A DNA stretch of 64,000 bases, taken from positions 1-64,000 of the forward strand of contig JAGBNK010000036.1 in assembly GCA_017634455.1 (NCBI GenBank). The letters are read 5' to 3'. The position numbers and the translations under genes were made by a program. This DNA is from Lachnospiraceae bacterium (GTDB taxonomy: Bacteria > Bacillota > Clostridia > Lachnospirales > Lachnospiraceae). The notes beneath the pieces were generated by a model. It made no database searches, was not told where the DNA came from, and was given only the letters and a program-made list of their open reading frames with translations. Positions 36,303 to 46,800 of the stretch are shown one piece after another (the first letter of the stretch is position 1; each line of letters begins with the position of its first letter).

Positions 36303-36731
36303 ATGATTACATATATGAGAGAAACTTTTTCTAAAATAATTAGTAATGTTGCAAATGAAAAAACACTATTAAAAGCAAAGAGTCACAGTGCAAATGTACA
36401 AGCTGATGTGCAAGCAAATTTGTGTCGCAAGGCTTGTAATAAATCAGGAGAGACTCTGGTGGAGACCTTGGTGGCTCTTATAATAACCACTCTGGCTCTG
36501 ATGATGTTGCCGGGAGCAGTAGTGGCAGCAGCTCGTGTAAATGCTCGAATTGGTGATCAGGTAATATATATGGAAAGAACCAAGGATGCGGCTGCAGGAG
36601 TGGATGCTGGTAAATGTGATATTACATTTTCCACATCAGACATGAAGAAATCTACTGTAAGTGGAGTGCAGGTTACAAGATTTGGAAATGATAAGACTGG
36701 TCTATATGAGATAGGCTTATTGCAGGAGTAA
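36303..36731 (+). CDS. PilV-like minor pilin with very long leader
   Basis: The product has 142 residues. The prepilin site is KSG/ETLVETLVALIITTLALM with Glu at +5, but it comes after 49 residues, far longer than the usual 5-20 residue leader. A later start would shorten the leader by only four residues (Met5). AAGGGGG at about 36287-36293 supports ATG 36303. The mature protein is about 93 residues. It is part of the minor pilin operon. Confidence 0.78.
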   Translation: MITYMRETFSKIISNVANEKTLLKAKSHSANVQADVQANLCRKACNKSGETLVETLVALIITTLALMMLPGAVVAAARVNARIGDQVIYMERTKDAAAGVDAGKCDITFSTSDMKKSTVSGVQVTRFGNDKTGLYEIGLLQE

Positions 36732-36739
36732 TTGAGATT

Positions 36740-38980
36740 ATGAATAAGAGCGTAAGAAAGATAAAACAGAATAGTGGTTTTACAATATCAGAGCTTCTTG
36801 TTGCTACTCTGATTTTGCTTCTGACTTCTGCTATGCTTGTGACATGTATCCGACTAGGACTGAAGCAACTCTATCAGCAGACAGAGGAATCAGAGGCACA
36901 GATGTTGTGTACCATGCTGTCTACTGCTGTACAGGATGAGTTGACCTATGCTGGAAATCCTCAGATGCAGGATACTACAGCAGGTAAGCTGTTATTATTT
37001 GATAGAGATGGTGCACCTAACAAGGTTGGATTCTATATGGCATCCAATGTTGATAGTGAGGAACCAGATTATGTAGCAATTACAGATGATTCTGATTTCG
37101 CCAAGGTGAATCTGGGACAGATAAGTCTGGCTGCAATTGACTCAAGTAATAATATAGTAAGTACTTATGGTCTGGTTTCTACTGGAGCATATAATATAGA
37201 AAATTCCAAGAACGGTAGCCTACAGGCTGGCATGCAGTTGAAGGAACATGGTAGTGGTTACGAAGTTCGAATCAGTATATACAATAGTTCCGGTTCAGAC
37301 AAAGCGATTGCTACCAAGGATTTCTATGTGGGACGAGTTACAGGTGATGTAAGCGCTAATATGGATGTGGACGACAGTGGTGATAGTATTACTTACAATC
37401 TCACATTTGATCCTGCTGGTGGTAGATTTGATGACAATACAACTGCTTCGAAATCTTATACAGGTCTGGCAAATGGAAGCATATATGATGTGCCAAATGT
37501 AACCAGAGATAATTATGATTTCGCAGGTTGGCGAGGTGATGATGGAAGTACGGTTCCGGTAGGTGGCAGTGTAACTGTAAATCGGGATGTTACTTATACA
37601 GCCCAGTGGACCGGTAAGAATTATACAGCCAGATTCTATCAGGATGAGGCCAAGACGGTTGATGCAGGTGCTATATCAGCTATTTATGGCAGAATCATTG
37701 GTGGCACTGTAGAAGGACAGGAAATCAACTGGATTGGTAAGCGCGGAGTTGATGAATACAACTTCAGCAGACTCAATAACAGAACTGGCTATGTATTCGA
37801 TGGTTGGGTAGATGAAAGTGGCAATATTTACTATATAGAAGCTGGAGATACATGGACTGTCACAGAAAATCAGGACTTTGTAGCTCATTATTCTCCTGTT
37901 AAATATACCGCCAACTTCTACAGAGGATATGATTCTCATGGTAATCCAACAGGATTGGTAGATACAATGCAGGTGGAATATGATGAGACAATTAATCTGC
38001 CAACAGCTCCTGAACCTCTTGTGGCAGGATATACCTTCCAGGGTTGGGAGTATGAGAGAGCAACAGATGATAAAGTGGTGATTCCTGTCGGTGATACTAC
38101 ATTCAAATATGAATATAGTAGAAATATTGATTTCGTTGCAACCTGGAATTATTACACGCTGACATTTTATAATGGCAACAATAAAGTGGGACAGGCACTA
38201 ATTATATTTAATCAAAGCACTTTGGATTATCAATATGTTGACAATATAGAGCAGTCTGAATTGAATCATAGTGATTCTGCTAATTGGACATTTAATGGTT
38301 GGTACAGTGATCCTGTCAATGGTGTGAGAGATTTTGATGAAAATGGTGATCCTACAGATGCAAATACTATAATAGATACATTTAACAATGGTCAGCATAA
38401 TGTAAATCTCTATGCAGGATATGTAAATGCAAATGAGATGTATGTGAAGACTGATAGCATAAATGCAGTTGAGCAGAAATTCTTGATTGTAGGTGGTGAC
38501 ACTCTGGGTAATAATCAGAAGGCTATGACTCATGATGGTGGAGATGTGGAGACTGCAGATGTAACAATCAAGGGCGATAATAATCTGAAGTATATCGATT
38601 ATGACAGTTCTGATTTGTCTCTACAATGGTATACTTCTTCCAAAGAAGACGGTAGATTTTATATTAGAAAGTATCAATCTGTTCGGGAGTGGATTATATT
38701 CACAAGATATAAATATTTGGATTTGTTACGTTCGTCATCTCATGATTTGACAATAACAACAGATAGTAATGAAGAATATTGTGATTGCAGAACATGGACA
38801 TATAGCAATAATGAATTACATGGATATTATGATACAAATTTAGGCAGAAACTGGAATGTCTATTATGATACAAGTTCGAAATCATTTAAGGACAGAGAAG
38901 AAACAGGTAATGGTAGTATCCATATTTACCAGTTGACTGGTGCCAATACAGTAGTTTCATTCAACGGATATAATTATTAG
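36740..38980 (+). CDS. large minor pilin with InlB-like repeats and C-terminal domain
   Basis: The product has 746 residues. A prepilin leader (NSG) precedes FTISELLVATLILLLTSAML with Glu at +5, as in PilW/PilJ proteins. The pilin head (about 40-200) is followed by InlB B-like repeats at about 217-290 (FAGWRGDDG..YTAQW), 290-380 (FDGWVDESG..FVAHY), 390-475 (FQGWEYE..FVATW) and 475-570 (FNGWYSD..LYAGY). A C-terminal Trp/Tyr-rich region of about 170 residues (WTYSNNELHGYY, NVYYDTS, IHIYQLTG) resembles lectin-like beta-trefoil sequences. It is the last gene of the operon and a second adhesin built on a pilin stem. Confidence 0.88.
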   Translation: MNKSVRKIKQNSGFTISELLVATLILLLTSAMLVTCIRLGLKQLYQQTEESEAQMLCTMLSTAVQDELTYAGNPQMQDTTAGKLLLFDRDGAPNKVGFYMASNVDSEEPDYVAITDDSDFAKVNLGQISLAAIDSSNNIVSTYGLVSTGAYNIENSKNGSLQAGMQLKEHGSGYEVRISIYNSSGSDKAIATKDFYVGRVTGDVSANMDVDDSGDSITYNLTFDPAGGRFDDNTTASKSYTGLANGSIYDVPNVTRDNYDFAGWRGDDGSTVPVGGSVTVNRDVTYTAQWTGKNYTARFYQDEAKTVDAGAISAIYGRIIGGTVEGQEINWIGKRGVDEYNFSRLNNRTGYVFDGWVDESGNIYYIEAGDTWTVTENQDFVAHYSPVKYTANFYRGYDSHGNPTGLVDTMQVEYDETINLPTAPEPLVAGYTFQGWEYERATDDKVVIPVGDTTFKYEYSRNIDFVATWNYYTLTFYNGNNKVGQALIIFNQSTLDYQYVDNIEQSELNHSDSANWTFNGWYSDPVNGVRDFDENGDPTDANTIIDTFNNGQHNVNLYAGYVNANEMYVKTDSINAVEQKFLIVGGDTLGNNQKAMTHDGGDVETADVTIKGDNNLKYIDYDSSDLSLQWYTSSKEDGRFYIRKYQSVREWIIFTRYKYLDLLRSSSHDLTITTDSNEEYCDCRTWTYSNNELHGYYDTNLGRNWNVYYDTSSKSFKDREETGNGSIHIYQLTGANTVVSFNGYNY

Positions 38981-38991
38981 TTCAAACCCTC

Positions 38992-39020
38992 TTGCATTCT
39001 ATGCGGTACTATGCTACAAT
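38992..39020 (+). promoter_or_regulatory. rpmE promoter
   Basis: TTGCAT (38992-38997), a 17-base spacer and TACAAT (39015-39020). It starts only 12 bases after the last pilin gene stop. Confidence 0.7.
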
Positions 39021-39057
39021 AAACAAGCTGTTTATCGGGATGTAAATAGTATCGTGT

Positions 39058-39074
39058 ATGTCTGATGCAGACAT
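39058..39074 (+). promoter_or_regulatory. hairpin in the rpmE leader
   Basis: ATGTCTG and CAGACAT form a perfect 7-bp stem with a 3-base loop in the 95-base leader. L31 leaders in Firmicutes are known autoregulatory RNAs; this may be that element, but I cannot confirm the family consensus. Confidence 0.4.
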
Positions 39075-39121
39075 GAACATGCAAAAATAGATTAAATTAT
39101 ATTTTTAGAGAGGTGTTTGAA

Positions 39122-39325
39122 ATGAGACAGGGAATTCATCCAGACTACTATCAGGCAACAGTTACATGTAACTGCGGAAACACATTTACAACAGGTTCTA
39201 CAAAGCAGGATATTCACGTAGAAATTTGTTCTAAGTGTCATCCATTCTACACAGGCCAGCAGAAGGCTGCACAGGCTCGTGGACGTATTGATAAGTTCAA
39301 TAAGAAGTACGGTATTGAGCAGTAA
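39122..39325 (+). CDS. rpmE: 50S ribosomal protein L31 (zinc form)
   Basis: The product has 67 residues. It shows the L31 pattern [19 protein letters not shown], then [12 protein letters not shown]. All four zinc-binding Cys residues are present, so it is the zinc-containing form. ATG 39122 follows AGAGAGGTG; an in-frame GTG at 39113 overlaps that site and is unlikely. It leads the conserved rpmE-DUF1385-prmC-prfA order of clostridia. Confidence 0.97.
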   Translation: MRQGIHPDYYQATVTCNCGNTFTTGSTKQDIHVEICSKCHPFYTGQQKAAQARGRIDKFNKKYGIEQ

Positions 39326-39337
39326 AAAGTCGGATAG

Positions 39338-39375
39338 GGTTGAGGCCAATTTAGCCTCAACCTTTTTCTTTTTTT
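39338..39375 (+). terminator. rpmE terminator
   Basis: GGTTGAGGC and GCCTCAACC form a 9-bp stem around a 7-base loop, followed by TTTTTCTTTTTTT. Confidence 0.92.
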
Positions 39376-39418
39376 AGGATTCAGATGACTGTCAGATTAA
39401 AGTATTGGGAGAAATAAT

Positions 39419-40339
39419 GTGAAGTATTCGGGAATTGGTGGACAAGCTGTTATGGAAGGTGTCATGATGCGGGCAGCAGATAAGTATGCTGTGGCAGTTA
39501 GACTTCCTAACGGTGAGATAAATATTGATAAATATGACGCGAAGCCTAGAGATAGATGGTATCATAAGGTTCCTCTGATCAGAGGCGTGGTTTCATTTGT
39601 TGATTCTCTTGTTATTGGCATGTCTACTCTTATGGAGTCATCTAAGTATTTTGATGACGAGGAAGAGTTTGAGAAGAAATCTAAGATGACAGAGGACGAG
39701 GCGAAGCAGGCGGCTCGCAAGGAAAATGCTGAGCTTACGGCTACATTTCTATTTTCCATAGTATTGGCAATGGGCATATTTGTCCTGATTCCTTACTACG
39801 CATCCGTATTGCTGGAGAGATTTATAACAAGTGATATTGTTGTTTCCATCTTTGAAGGAGTGCTTAGACTGGTAATATTTATTGCCTATATCAAGATTAT
39901 TTCTCATATGGAAGATATACATAGAGTCTTCATGTATCATGGTGCAGAGCACAAGTGCATCAATTGCATAGAAAATGGCTTGGAGCTCAATGTGGAAAAT
40001 GTGCGTGCATCATCCAAGGAGCACAAGAGATGCGGCACAAGCTTCATATTATTTGTCATGCTTATATCTATTCTGGTATTTATATTTGTCAGATTCGATA
40101 CCAGATGGTTACAGCTTGTGGTTAGATTTGTCATGATTCCTGTCATTGCCGGTGTGGCTTATGAGATTTTGCGCTGGGCAGGAAATAGCAATAGTAAACT
40201 GGTAAATATTATAAGTAAGCCGGGCCTATGGCTGCAGGGGCTTACCACAGCAGAACCAACAGATGATATAATAGAAGTTGGAATTGCCAGCGTGGAAGCT
40301 GTCTTTGACTGGAAGAAATTTCAGGAAGAGAATATGTGA
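39419..40339 (+). CDS. yqhQ: DUF1385 family membrane protein (YqhQ-like)
   Basis: The product has 306 residues from GTG 39419, after GGGAGAAA. The N-terminus GIGGQAVMEGVMMR and the central MYHGAEHKCINCIENG are hallmarks of DUF1385/YqhQ. Four hydrophobic segments lie at about 110-135, 140-165, 207-225 and 232-250. The His/Cys/Glu-rich loop may bind metal. The biochemical function is not established. It sits between rpmE and prmC-prfA, as in many clostridia. Confidence 0.9.
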   Translation: MKYSGIGGQAVMEGVMMRAADKYAVAVRLPNGEINIDKYDAKPRDRWYHKVPLIRGVVSFVDSLVIGMSTLMESSKYFDDEEEFEKKSKMTEDEAKQAARKENAELTATFLFSIVLAMGIFVLIPYYASVLLERFITSDIVVSIFEGVLRLVIFIAYIKIISHMEDIHRVFMYHGAEHKCINCIENGLELNVENVRASSKEHKRCGTSFILFVMLISILVFIFVRFDTRWLQLVVRFVMIPVIAGVAYEILRWAGNSNSKLVNIISKPGLWLQGLTTAEPTDDIIEVGIASVEAVFDWKKFQEENM

Positions 40340-40437
40340 TATACGTGAAAAATATGAATTTGGTATTATAAATATTTGAACTGGCGAAGTATAAAAAAAT
40401 AAACGGGGAGAGTATTGAGAAATACTAAGAAGGAACA

Positions 40438-41475
40438 ATGATGACTTATAGAGATATGTTGAAGCATGGGGAGACTGCTCTTCAAGAGGCTGGTGTTGTT
40501 GATTACAAATTAGACGCCTGGTATCTGTTTGAAGCGGCCACAGGTCTGTCCAAGCAATTATATTTTATGGAAATGACAACAGAGGCTACTGAGAGAATCG
40601 AGGCTAAGTACAATAAGTTGCTTAAGCGCCGGACCAACAGAGAGCCTTTGCAATACATATTAGGCTCACAGGTCTTTATGGGATTGGATTTTGAGGTAAA
40701 TGAGCATGTGCTGATCCCAAGACAGGATACGGAAAATCTGGTGGAAGAGGTCAACAAGATTATCCATAAGATGAAGGTCGATAGGTGTATAGACTCGGAT
40801 TCCAGTGCCAATACAGATTCTGAAAATGATTCAAATATTGACAGAAATCAGAAGGCTGAGCGTGCTAGCGAAGGAGATGCGGACGCAAACGATGCAGACA
40901 AGAATCAGGATATCGACATCCTGGATATGTGCACTGGTTCAGGTTGCATCATTATCAGCCTGGTTGCTATGAACGAGGACGTCTACGGTACAGCAGTTGA
41001 CTTGTCAAGAGAGGCTATATCTGTTGCTCGTAGAAATGTTATGAATAATTCTGTCACAGACAGAGTAGAGTTTTATGTGGGTGATTTATTTGATGGAATC
41101 ACAGAACACAAGGAGCAGAAGGTTGTGAGAGCTGGGCTTTCTTGTACTAAGTACGGCCCTGCCAGACAGACATTTGACATAATAGTATCTAATCCACCAT
41201 ACATACCAACGGCTGAGATTGCTAAGCTTATGCCTGAGGTGGGTGACTTTGAACCTATGATGGCTCTCGATGGTGATGAAGATGGATTGAGATTCTACAG
41301 ACAGATTGCAGCTGATGCCCCAGACTTTCTAAAGGACGGTGGATATCTCATTGTGGAGATTGGATTTGATCAGGGCCAGGATGTAAGAGATATTTTCTTG
41401 GAAAATAATTTCGCAGATGTGCGTGTAATCAAGGATTATCAGGACAATGATAGGATTGTGGTTGGACATCTCTAG
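40438..41475 (+). CDS. prmC: peptide chain release factor glutamine methyltransferase
   Basis: PrmC methylates the GGQ glutamine of release factors using S-adenosylmethionine. The product has 345 residues against about 280 usually. The N-terminal helical domain (1-75) includes RTNREPLQYILG and LIPRQDTE. The methyltransferase fold has LDMCTGSGCI near 162 and the substrate motif NPPY near 251. The excess comes from a disordered, acidic Asp/Asn/Ser insert at about 115-158 and a shorter basic insert (EHKEQKVVRAGLSCTKYG) near 222-240. The substrate gene prfA follows 80 bases later. Confidence 0.93.
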   Translation: MMTYRDMLKHGETALQEAGVVDYKLDAWYLFEAATGLSKQLYFMEMTTEATERIEAKYNKLLKRRTNREPLQYILGSQVFMGLDFEVNEHVLIPRQDTENLVEEVNKIIHKMKVDRCIDSDSSANTDSENDSNIDRNQKAERASEGDADANDADKNQDIDILDMCTGSGCIIISLVAMNEDVYGTAVDLSREAISVARRNVMNNSVTDRVEFYVGDLFDGITEHKEQKVVRAGLSCTKYGPARQTFDIIVSNPPYIPTAEIAKLMPEVGDFEPMMALDGDEDGLRFYRQIAADAPDFLKDGGYLIVEIGFDQGQDVRDIFLENNFADVRVIKDYQDNDRIVVGHL

Positions 41476-41555
41476 CTTTTGTGGTATGATGTAGGGCGAT
41501 GCGTATACATAATTTGTGATTGATAGATTGGATTTAGAACATTGGAGGAATATTA

Positions 41556-42632
41556 ATGTTTGATAAATTAGATGATTTGATTTTGAGATACGAAGAAGTC
41601 ATGCGACTTCTCAGTGAACCAGATGTAGCAAATGATAGTAATAGATTTCGCTCTCTGATGAAAGAGCAGAGCGATTTGGCTCCTATTGTGGAGGCCTATA
41701 AGAAATATAAGGAAGCTAAGCAGACAATCGAGGATTCTCTTGAGATGATGTCAGAAGAGTCTGATGAAGATATGAAGGAAATGCTCAAGGAAGAGTTAAA
41801 TGATGCCAAGGCACAGGTGGAAGAGCTTGAAAATACATTGAAGATTTTGCTTCTTCCAAAGGATCCTAACGATGACAAGAACGTAGTTGTAGAAATTCGT
41901 GCAGGTGCAGGTGGAGATGAGGCAGCATTATTTGCCGCAGAAATCTATCGTATGTATGTACATTATTCTGAGACTCGTGGTTGGAAGGTTGAGACCATGG
42001 AAGTGGAAGAGATTGGTATCGGTGGAATGAAGCATGTCAACTTCATGGTAAGCGGACAGGGTGCTTATTCTATTTTGAAATATGAGTCTGGTGTACATCG
42101 TGTACAGCGTGTGCCAGCTACAGAGTCAGGCGGTAGAATTCATACTTCTACAATTACAGTTGCGGTTATGCCTGAGGCTGATGAGCTTGATGTACCAGAG
42201 ATTGAGGATAAGGATATCAGAATTGATGTAATGAGAGCTTCAGGAAATGGTGGTCAGTGTGTCAATACAACTGACTCTGCAGTTCGACTTACTCATATTC
42301 CAACTGGTATTGTAATTTATTCTCAGACAGAGAAGTCACAGTTGCAGAACAAGAACAAGGCTTTTGCTCTTCTGCGTACCAAGTTGTATGATATTGAATT
42401 ACAGAAGAGACAGGAAGAGCGTTCTGAGGCTACTTTGTCACAGATTGGTACTGGAGACAGATCAGAGAAGATTAGAACTTATAACTTCCCACAGGGTCGT
42501 GTAACAGATCATAGAATCAATCTGACACTTTACAAGTTGGACAAGATTATGGATGGTGACATTCAGGAGTTAATAGATGCTCTTATTGCAGCTGATCAGG
42601 CTGCTAAGCTTGCGAAAATGAACGATAACTAA
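41556..42632 (+). CDS. prfA: peptide chain release factor 1
   Basis: RF1 recognises UAA and UAG and releases the finished peptide from the ribosome. The product has 358 residues, a standard length. The stop-codon motif PAT lies near residue 187 in [14 protein letters not shown], and GGQ near 231 in [17 protein letters not shown] is the catalytic loop methylated by PrmC. ATG 41556 follows GGAGGA. Since UAG is a working stop here, the amber codon in the ATPase gene at 26.7 kb should terminate. Confidence 0.98.
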   Translation: MFDKLDDLILRYEEVMRLLSEPDVANDSNRFRSLMKEQSDLAPIVEAYKKYKEAKQTIEDSLEMMSEESDEDMKEMLKEELNDAKAQVEELENTLKILLLPKDPNDDKNVVVEIRAGAGGDEAALFAAEIYRMYVHYSETRGWKVETMEVEEIGIGGMKHVNFMVSGQGAYSILKYESGVHRVQRVPATESGGRIHTSTITVAVMPEADELDVPEIEDKDIRIDVMRASGNGGQCVNTTDSAVRLTHIPTGIVIYSQTEKSQLQNKNKAFALLRTKLYDIELQKRQEERSEATLSQIGTGDRSEKIRTYNFPQGRVTDHRINLTLYKLDKIMDGDIQELIDALIAADQAAKLAKMNDN

Positions 42633-42662
42633 GTCATATATTTATTTTGGGAGGAATGAAAA

Positions 42663-43733
42663 ATGTGGTCTAGAAAAGTTATTAAAAACATGGCCAAAGA
42701 CGCCGTGAAGAGAAACTACTGGAAGATGGTTTTGATTGGCTTGCTTCTGGCATTTCTGACAGGAGAGCTTACTCAATTCACCAAGGAAATCGATTCAAAT
42801 GATTTGAGAGAATTTACACATGACGATTATTCATATGAGTATGATTTTGATGATGAGTATGGTGATGATTTCTTTGATGATGGGTATGATGACGATTTCT
42901 TTGATGATGAGTATAGTCAGGACTTTGATGATAAAGATTTAGGCGACTATGAATATGGTCGTTCTTTTGACCGTGGTTTCAAGAACTACATTGAAAACCA
43001 TGTGCCATTTGGTCATAGTAGACAGATGCGTGCATTGCTTGCTGCTTCAGTTGGATTAATTATTACAATTGTGATTATTGTATCAGCTATAGGCATTCTG
43101 CTTACAGCATTTATTTTCAATCCACTTGTTGTTGGTGGAAATAAGTTCTTCTACAACAATATTAAGAGAAATGAAGATTTGGGTGTGGTATCATTTGCAT
43201 TTGACCATGGATATAAAAATGTGACTTACACAATGTTCATGCGTGATTTATTTACATTCTTGTGGACTTTGTTATTTATCATTCCAGGTCTTATTAAGAT
43301 GTATGAATATCGTATGATTCCATATCTTCTTGCAGAGAATCCTGATATGCCTTGCGAAGATGCATTTAAAATCTCCCGCAGAATGATGGATGGAAATAAG
43401 TGGGATGCATTCGTATTTGACTTATCATTTATCGGATGGGCAATTTTATCAGCAATTACATTTAATATTGTAGGTATATTCTATTATTTCCCATACTACT
43501 TCCAGGCAAGTGCTATGCTGTATGATGCCATCAAGATTGATGATCAGCATAAGTGGGAAAATGTGAATGGTTTTAATGGCAACGGTGGTTTTGATCAGAC
43601 AGCTGATGCTGATAGAGAGCGTGGTTATAATCAGACAAACTGGTCCAAGACCAATGATACACAGCACAATACTGAGAAATGGGAGCAGGCACCGGTGAAT
43701 AGCTGGGATAGAAATACTGATTCCGAAGTATAA
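42663..43733 (+). CDS. DUF975 family membrane protein with acidic insert
   Basis: The product has 356 residues. A short cytoplasmic N-terminus (KVIKNMAKDAVKRNYWKM) leads to a first membrane helix. Then comes an insert of about 55 residues (about 45-100) made almost only of Asp, Tyr, Phe, Glu and Gly, followed by further helices at about 120-150, 195-215 and 255-285. LLFIIPGLIKMYEYRMIPYLLAENP matches DUF975. The acidic segment probably faces outside and could bind cations; this is inference. The tail is polar and Asn-rich. Confidence 0.82.
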   Translation: MWSRKVIKNMAKDAVKRNYWKMVLIGLLLAFLTGELTQFTKEIDSNDLREFTHDDYSYEYDFDDEYGDDFFDDGYDDDFFDDEYSQDFDDKDLGDYEYGRSFDRGFKNYIENHVPFGHSRQMRALLAASVGLIITIVIIVSAIGILLTAFIFNPLVVGGNKFFYNNIKRNEDLGVVSFAFDHGYKNVTYTMFMRDLFTFLWTLLFIIPGLIKMYEYRMIPYLLAENPDMPCEDAFKISRRMMDGNKWDAFVFDLSFIGWAILSAITFNIVGIFYYFPYYFQASAMLYDAIKIDDQHKWENVNGFNGNGGFDQTADADRERGYNQTNWSKTNDTQHNTEKWEQAPVNSWDRNTDSEV

Positions 43734-43763
43734 AATTTTATAGAAATTTTGAAAAAGTTTTAG

Positions 43764-43795
43764 CACCTCTTGCTTTATGCAGGGGGTGTTTTGTT
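43764..43795 (+). terminator. rho-independent terminator after DUF975
   Basis: CACCTCTTGC and GCAGGGGGTG form a 10-bp stem with two G-T pairs, followed by TTTTGTT. Confidence 0.82.
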
Positions 43796-43800
43796 ATAAT
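43792..43800 (+). promoter_or_regulatory. extended -10 promoter of addBA
   Basis: TGTTATAAT (TGn plus a perfect TATAAT) lies 31 bases before addB and overlaps the T-run of the preceding terminator. The -35 is weak. Confidence 0.45.
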
Positions 43801-43830
43801 TTAATAAATATAAATAATTGGGGGTAGATT

Positions 43831-46800
43831 ATGTCGCTTCAGTTTATAGTAGGAAATTCCGGTTCGGGAAAATCATCCTATATATACAATCATATAATAC
43901 AGGAATCAATTGCGAATCCTCAGAAGCAATATATCATAATTGTGCCGGAGCAGTTTACCATGAGTACTCAGAAGAGACTTGTTATGATGCATCCGAAGCA
44001 TGCCATTATGAATATTGATATATTGAGCTTCAATCGATTGGCTTATCGTGTCTTTGAAGAATTGGGAACGGATACTTTGGAAGTGCTTCAGGATACAGGT
44101 AAGTCTCTGCTTATTCGCAAGGTGGCTCAGGAGCGCAAAGATGAGCTTGATGTGTTGTCTCGCAATATGAATAGAGCAGGATATGTAGATCAGGTGAAAT
44201 CATTAATCTCTGAGTTTGAGCAGTACAATATTTCTCCGGCAGACCTGCGCCAAATTATAGAGACTTCGGATATAGGTGGAGCCTTTGAGTACAAGGCCAA
44301 GGATATGCTATGCATATATGAGGCATATGAGCAGAAGAAGGCGGATAAATATATAACTACAGAGCAGTTATTGGGAAAACTTCAGGAGGTTATTACTGAG
44401 TCAAATATTGTAAGAGATGCAGAGATAGTATTTGACGGATTTACAGGATTTACTCCTGTGCAAAATGAGCTTCTCAAGGTTATGATTCCGCTGTGCTCCA
44501 AAGCATATTTTGTGGCTACCTGTGATAGCCAGGGAGATATATTTACCCAGTGGGATGAACATGATGTATTTGCCATGAGCAAGAAAATGATTTCTAAGCT
44601 TGTGTCAATTGCAAGGGATAATTATGTGGAAATCGATGATATAATCAGATGCAATTCTGATGTGGTAGGTCATGATGGCAGATTTGCAGATGCACCTGAA
44701 CTTCGCCATATGGAGCAGAATCTCTTCAGAAATAACAGAGAGACTTACGATGGAGAAGTGGAGCATATTGCAATTTATAATTTGCCAAACTTCCGAAAAG
44801 AGCTGGAGTATGTGGCTTCAGATATTGAGGCCAGAGTCAGAAGAGATGGATTACATTATAGAGACTTTGCAGTATTGTGCGCGGATATTCATTCCTATGA
44901 CTATATGGCAGGAGAAATATTTGACAGATATCATGTGCCACTGTTTATTGATGCAGAGTCTCAGATGAGATTCCATCCTTTTATAGAAGGGATAAATGCG
45001 CTCTTTGAGGTTCTTACAGAGAATTTCTCATATGCTTCTGTTATGCGCCTGCTTCGTTCGGGTATAACTGACTTGACAACAGAAGAAATTGATAAGTTAG
45101 ATAATTATCTCCTGGCTACAGGAATAAGTGGTCGCAAGAAGTTTAGCGGATTATTTACCATAAATCCTGATGACAGATACTATAGCCAGGAGATGCTTAT
45201 GGAGATAAATAATATCCGAAGCAAATTCTATAATCCTATAGGTACATTTATCAAAACATCAGGACTCAATAAGACTGTAAGTGTAAGAGAGATAACAGAA
45301 GCTCTGATTGTCTGGATTGAGAGCTATGATGTGGAAGTCAGACTTCTGGAGAAGACCATAAAGTACGAGGAGATGGGAGATGTATCCAGAGACAAGGTCT
45401 ACGAGAAAATCTATGGATATGTAATGGATGTACTGGACAAGATGATTGTGTTCCTGGGGGATGAGGTCCTAACAGTGAAGGAATATGCTGAACTTCTGTC
45501 TGCAGGTTTCTCTACAATAGGAATTGCAACAATTCCTACAAGCAACGATATAGTACTTCTGGGAGATATTGAGAGAAGCCGTCTTGAAGACATCAAGGTG
45601 TTATATCTCATTGGAGCTAATGACGGATTGATTCCGGCGGCTCTTGGCAATGGTGGAATCTTCTCCCAGCTGGAGAGAGAGAAACTTCTTGAGATAAATA
45701 ATGATATAGAACTTGCTCCAACGGATAGACAGAGAGCATTTAATCAGAGATTCTATCTCTATCTGGCAATGACTAAGCCATCTAATGATTTGGTGATTAC
45801 ATATGCCAATATCAATAATGCTGGTGAGTCAATTCGTCCTTCATATATTATTGCCACATTGAAGAAATTATTTACAGGACTTAAGCCTGAGTTGGTAAAT
45901 GATGTGACAACCAAGAGGAAGTTCCTCACACCACAGGCATCAATTGATGTGGTAGTGGATGATTTGAGACATTATGCTCTCACAGGAGAGATGTCAGAAG
46001 GGCTGAAGGCATGTGCAAGTCTGGGAGATGATAAATACAGATATTTCAATCGTGTGATGGATGCAGCATTTTATGTGCATACAGATGACAAGATTTCCCA
46101 GGCTGCAGTGGAAGCAGTTTTTGGGAGAAATATTTCCGGAAGTATAAGTCAGATGGAACAGTATGTGCGTTGTGCTTATGCTTATTTCTGGAGATACGGA
46201 TTGCGCCTCAAGAAGCGAAGAGAGGCAGACTTTACAGCCATTGATAAGGGAAATATTTACCATGATATATTGGATAGATATGCAGAAAATATTGCAGCAG
46301 ATGATGAGGCTGGTTGGAAAAATATTTCTACCGAGAAGAAGGAAGAGCTAATTGATAAATCTATTAAGGAGACCTTCCAGACCATGGGCAAGGCTCAGGT
46401 ATTTGAAAGCGGTAGAGATGTGCACGAGATGATTATGCTGGGTGAGTCTATACGCCAGACTATAGATGTGATTCATAAACAGGTGGCAGACAGTGATTTG
46501 ATTCCAACAGGATTCGAGGTGGACTTCAAGGAATTAGGAAATGCTCAGGCATTTGAGATGGAAATTGATGACATGCACAAGATGCGACTGCGAGGAAAGA
46601 TTGATAGAATTGATACTTATGATGATGGCAATACTATCTATGTGAAGATTGTGGATTACAAGTCTAGTGCCAGAGAATTGAAGTTAAATGATGTATACAA
46701 TGGGCTTCAGGCTCAGCTGGTGACTTATCTCAAGGCTTATATTGATGGAACTTCAGATAATAGCCTCTCAGGTGATGGGACAGCAGCAGATGGAAGCAGT

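Noticed and set aside
40438..41475. PrmC inserts taken as frameshift damage
   Set aside because: Both inserts are in frame and low complexity, and the catalytic motifs on each side are intact.
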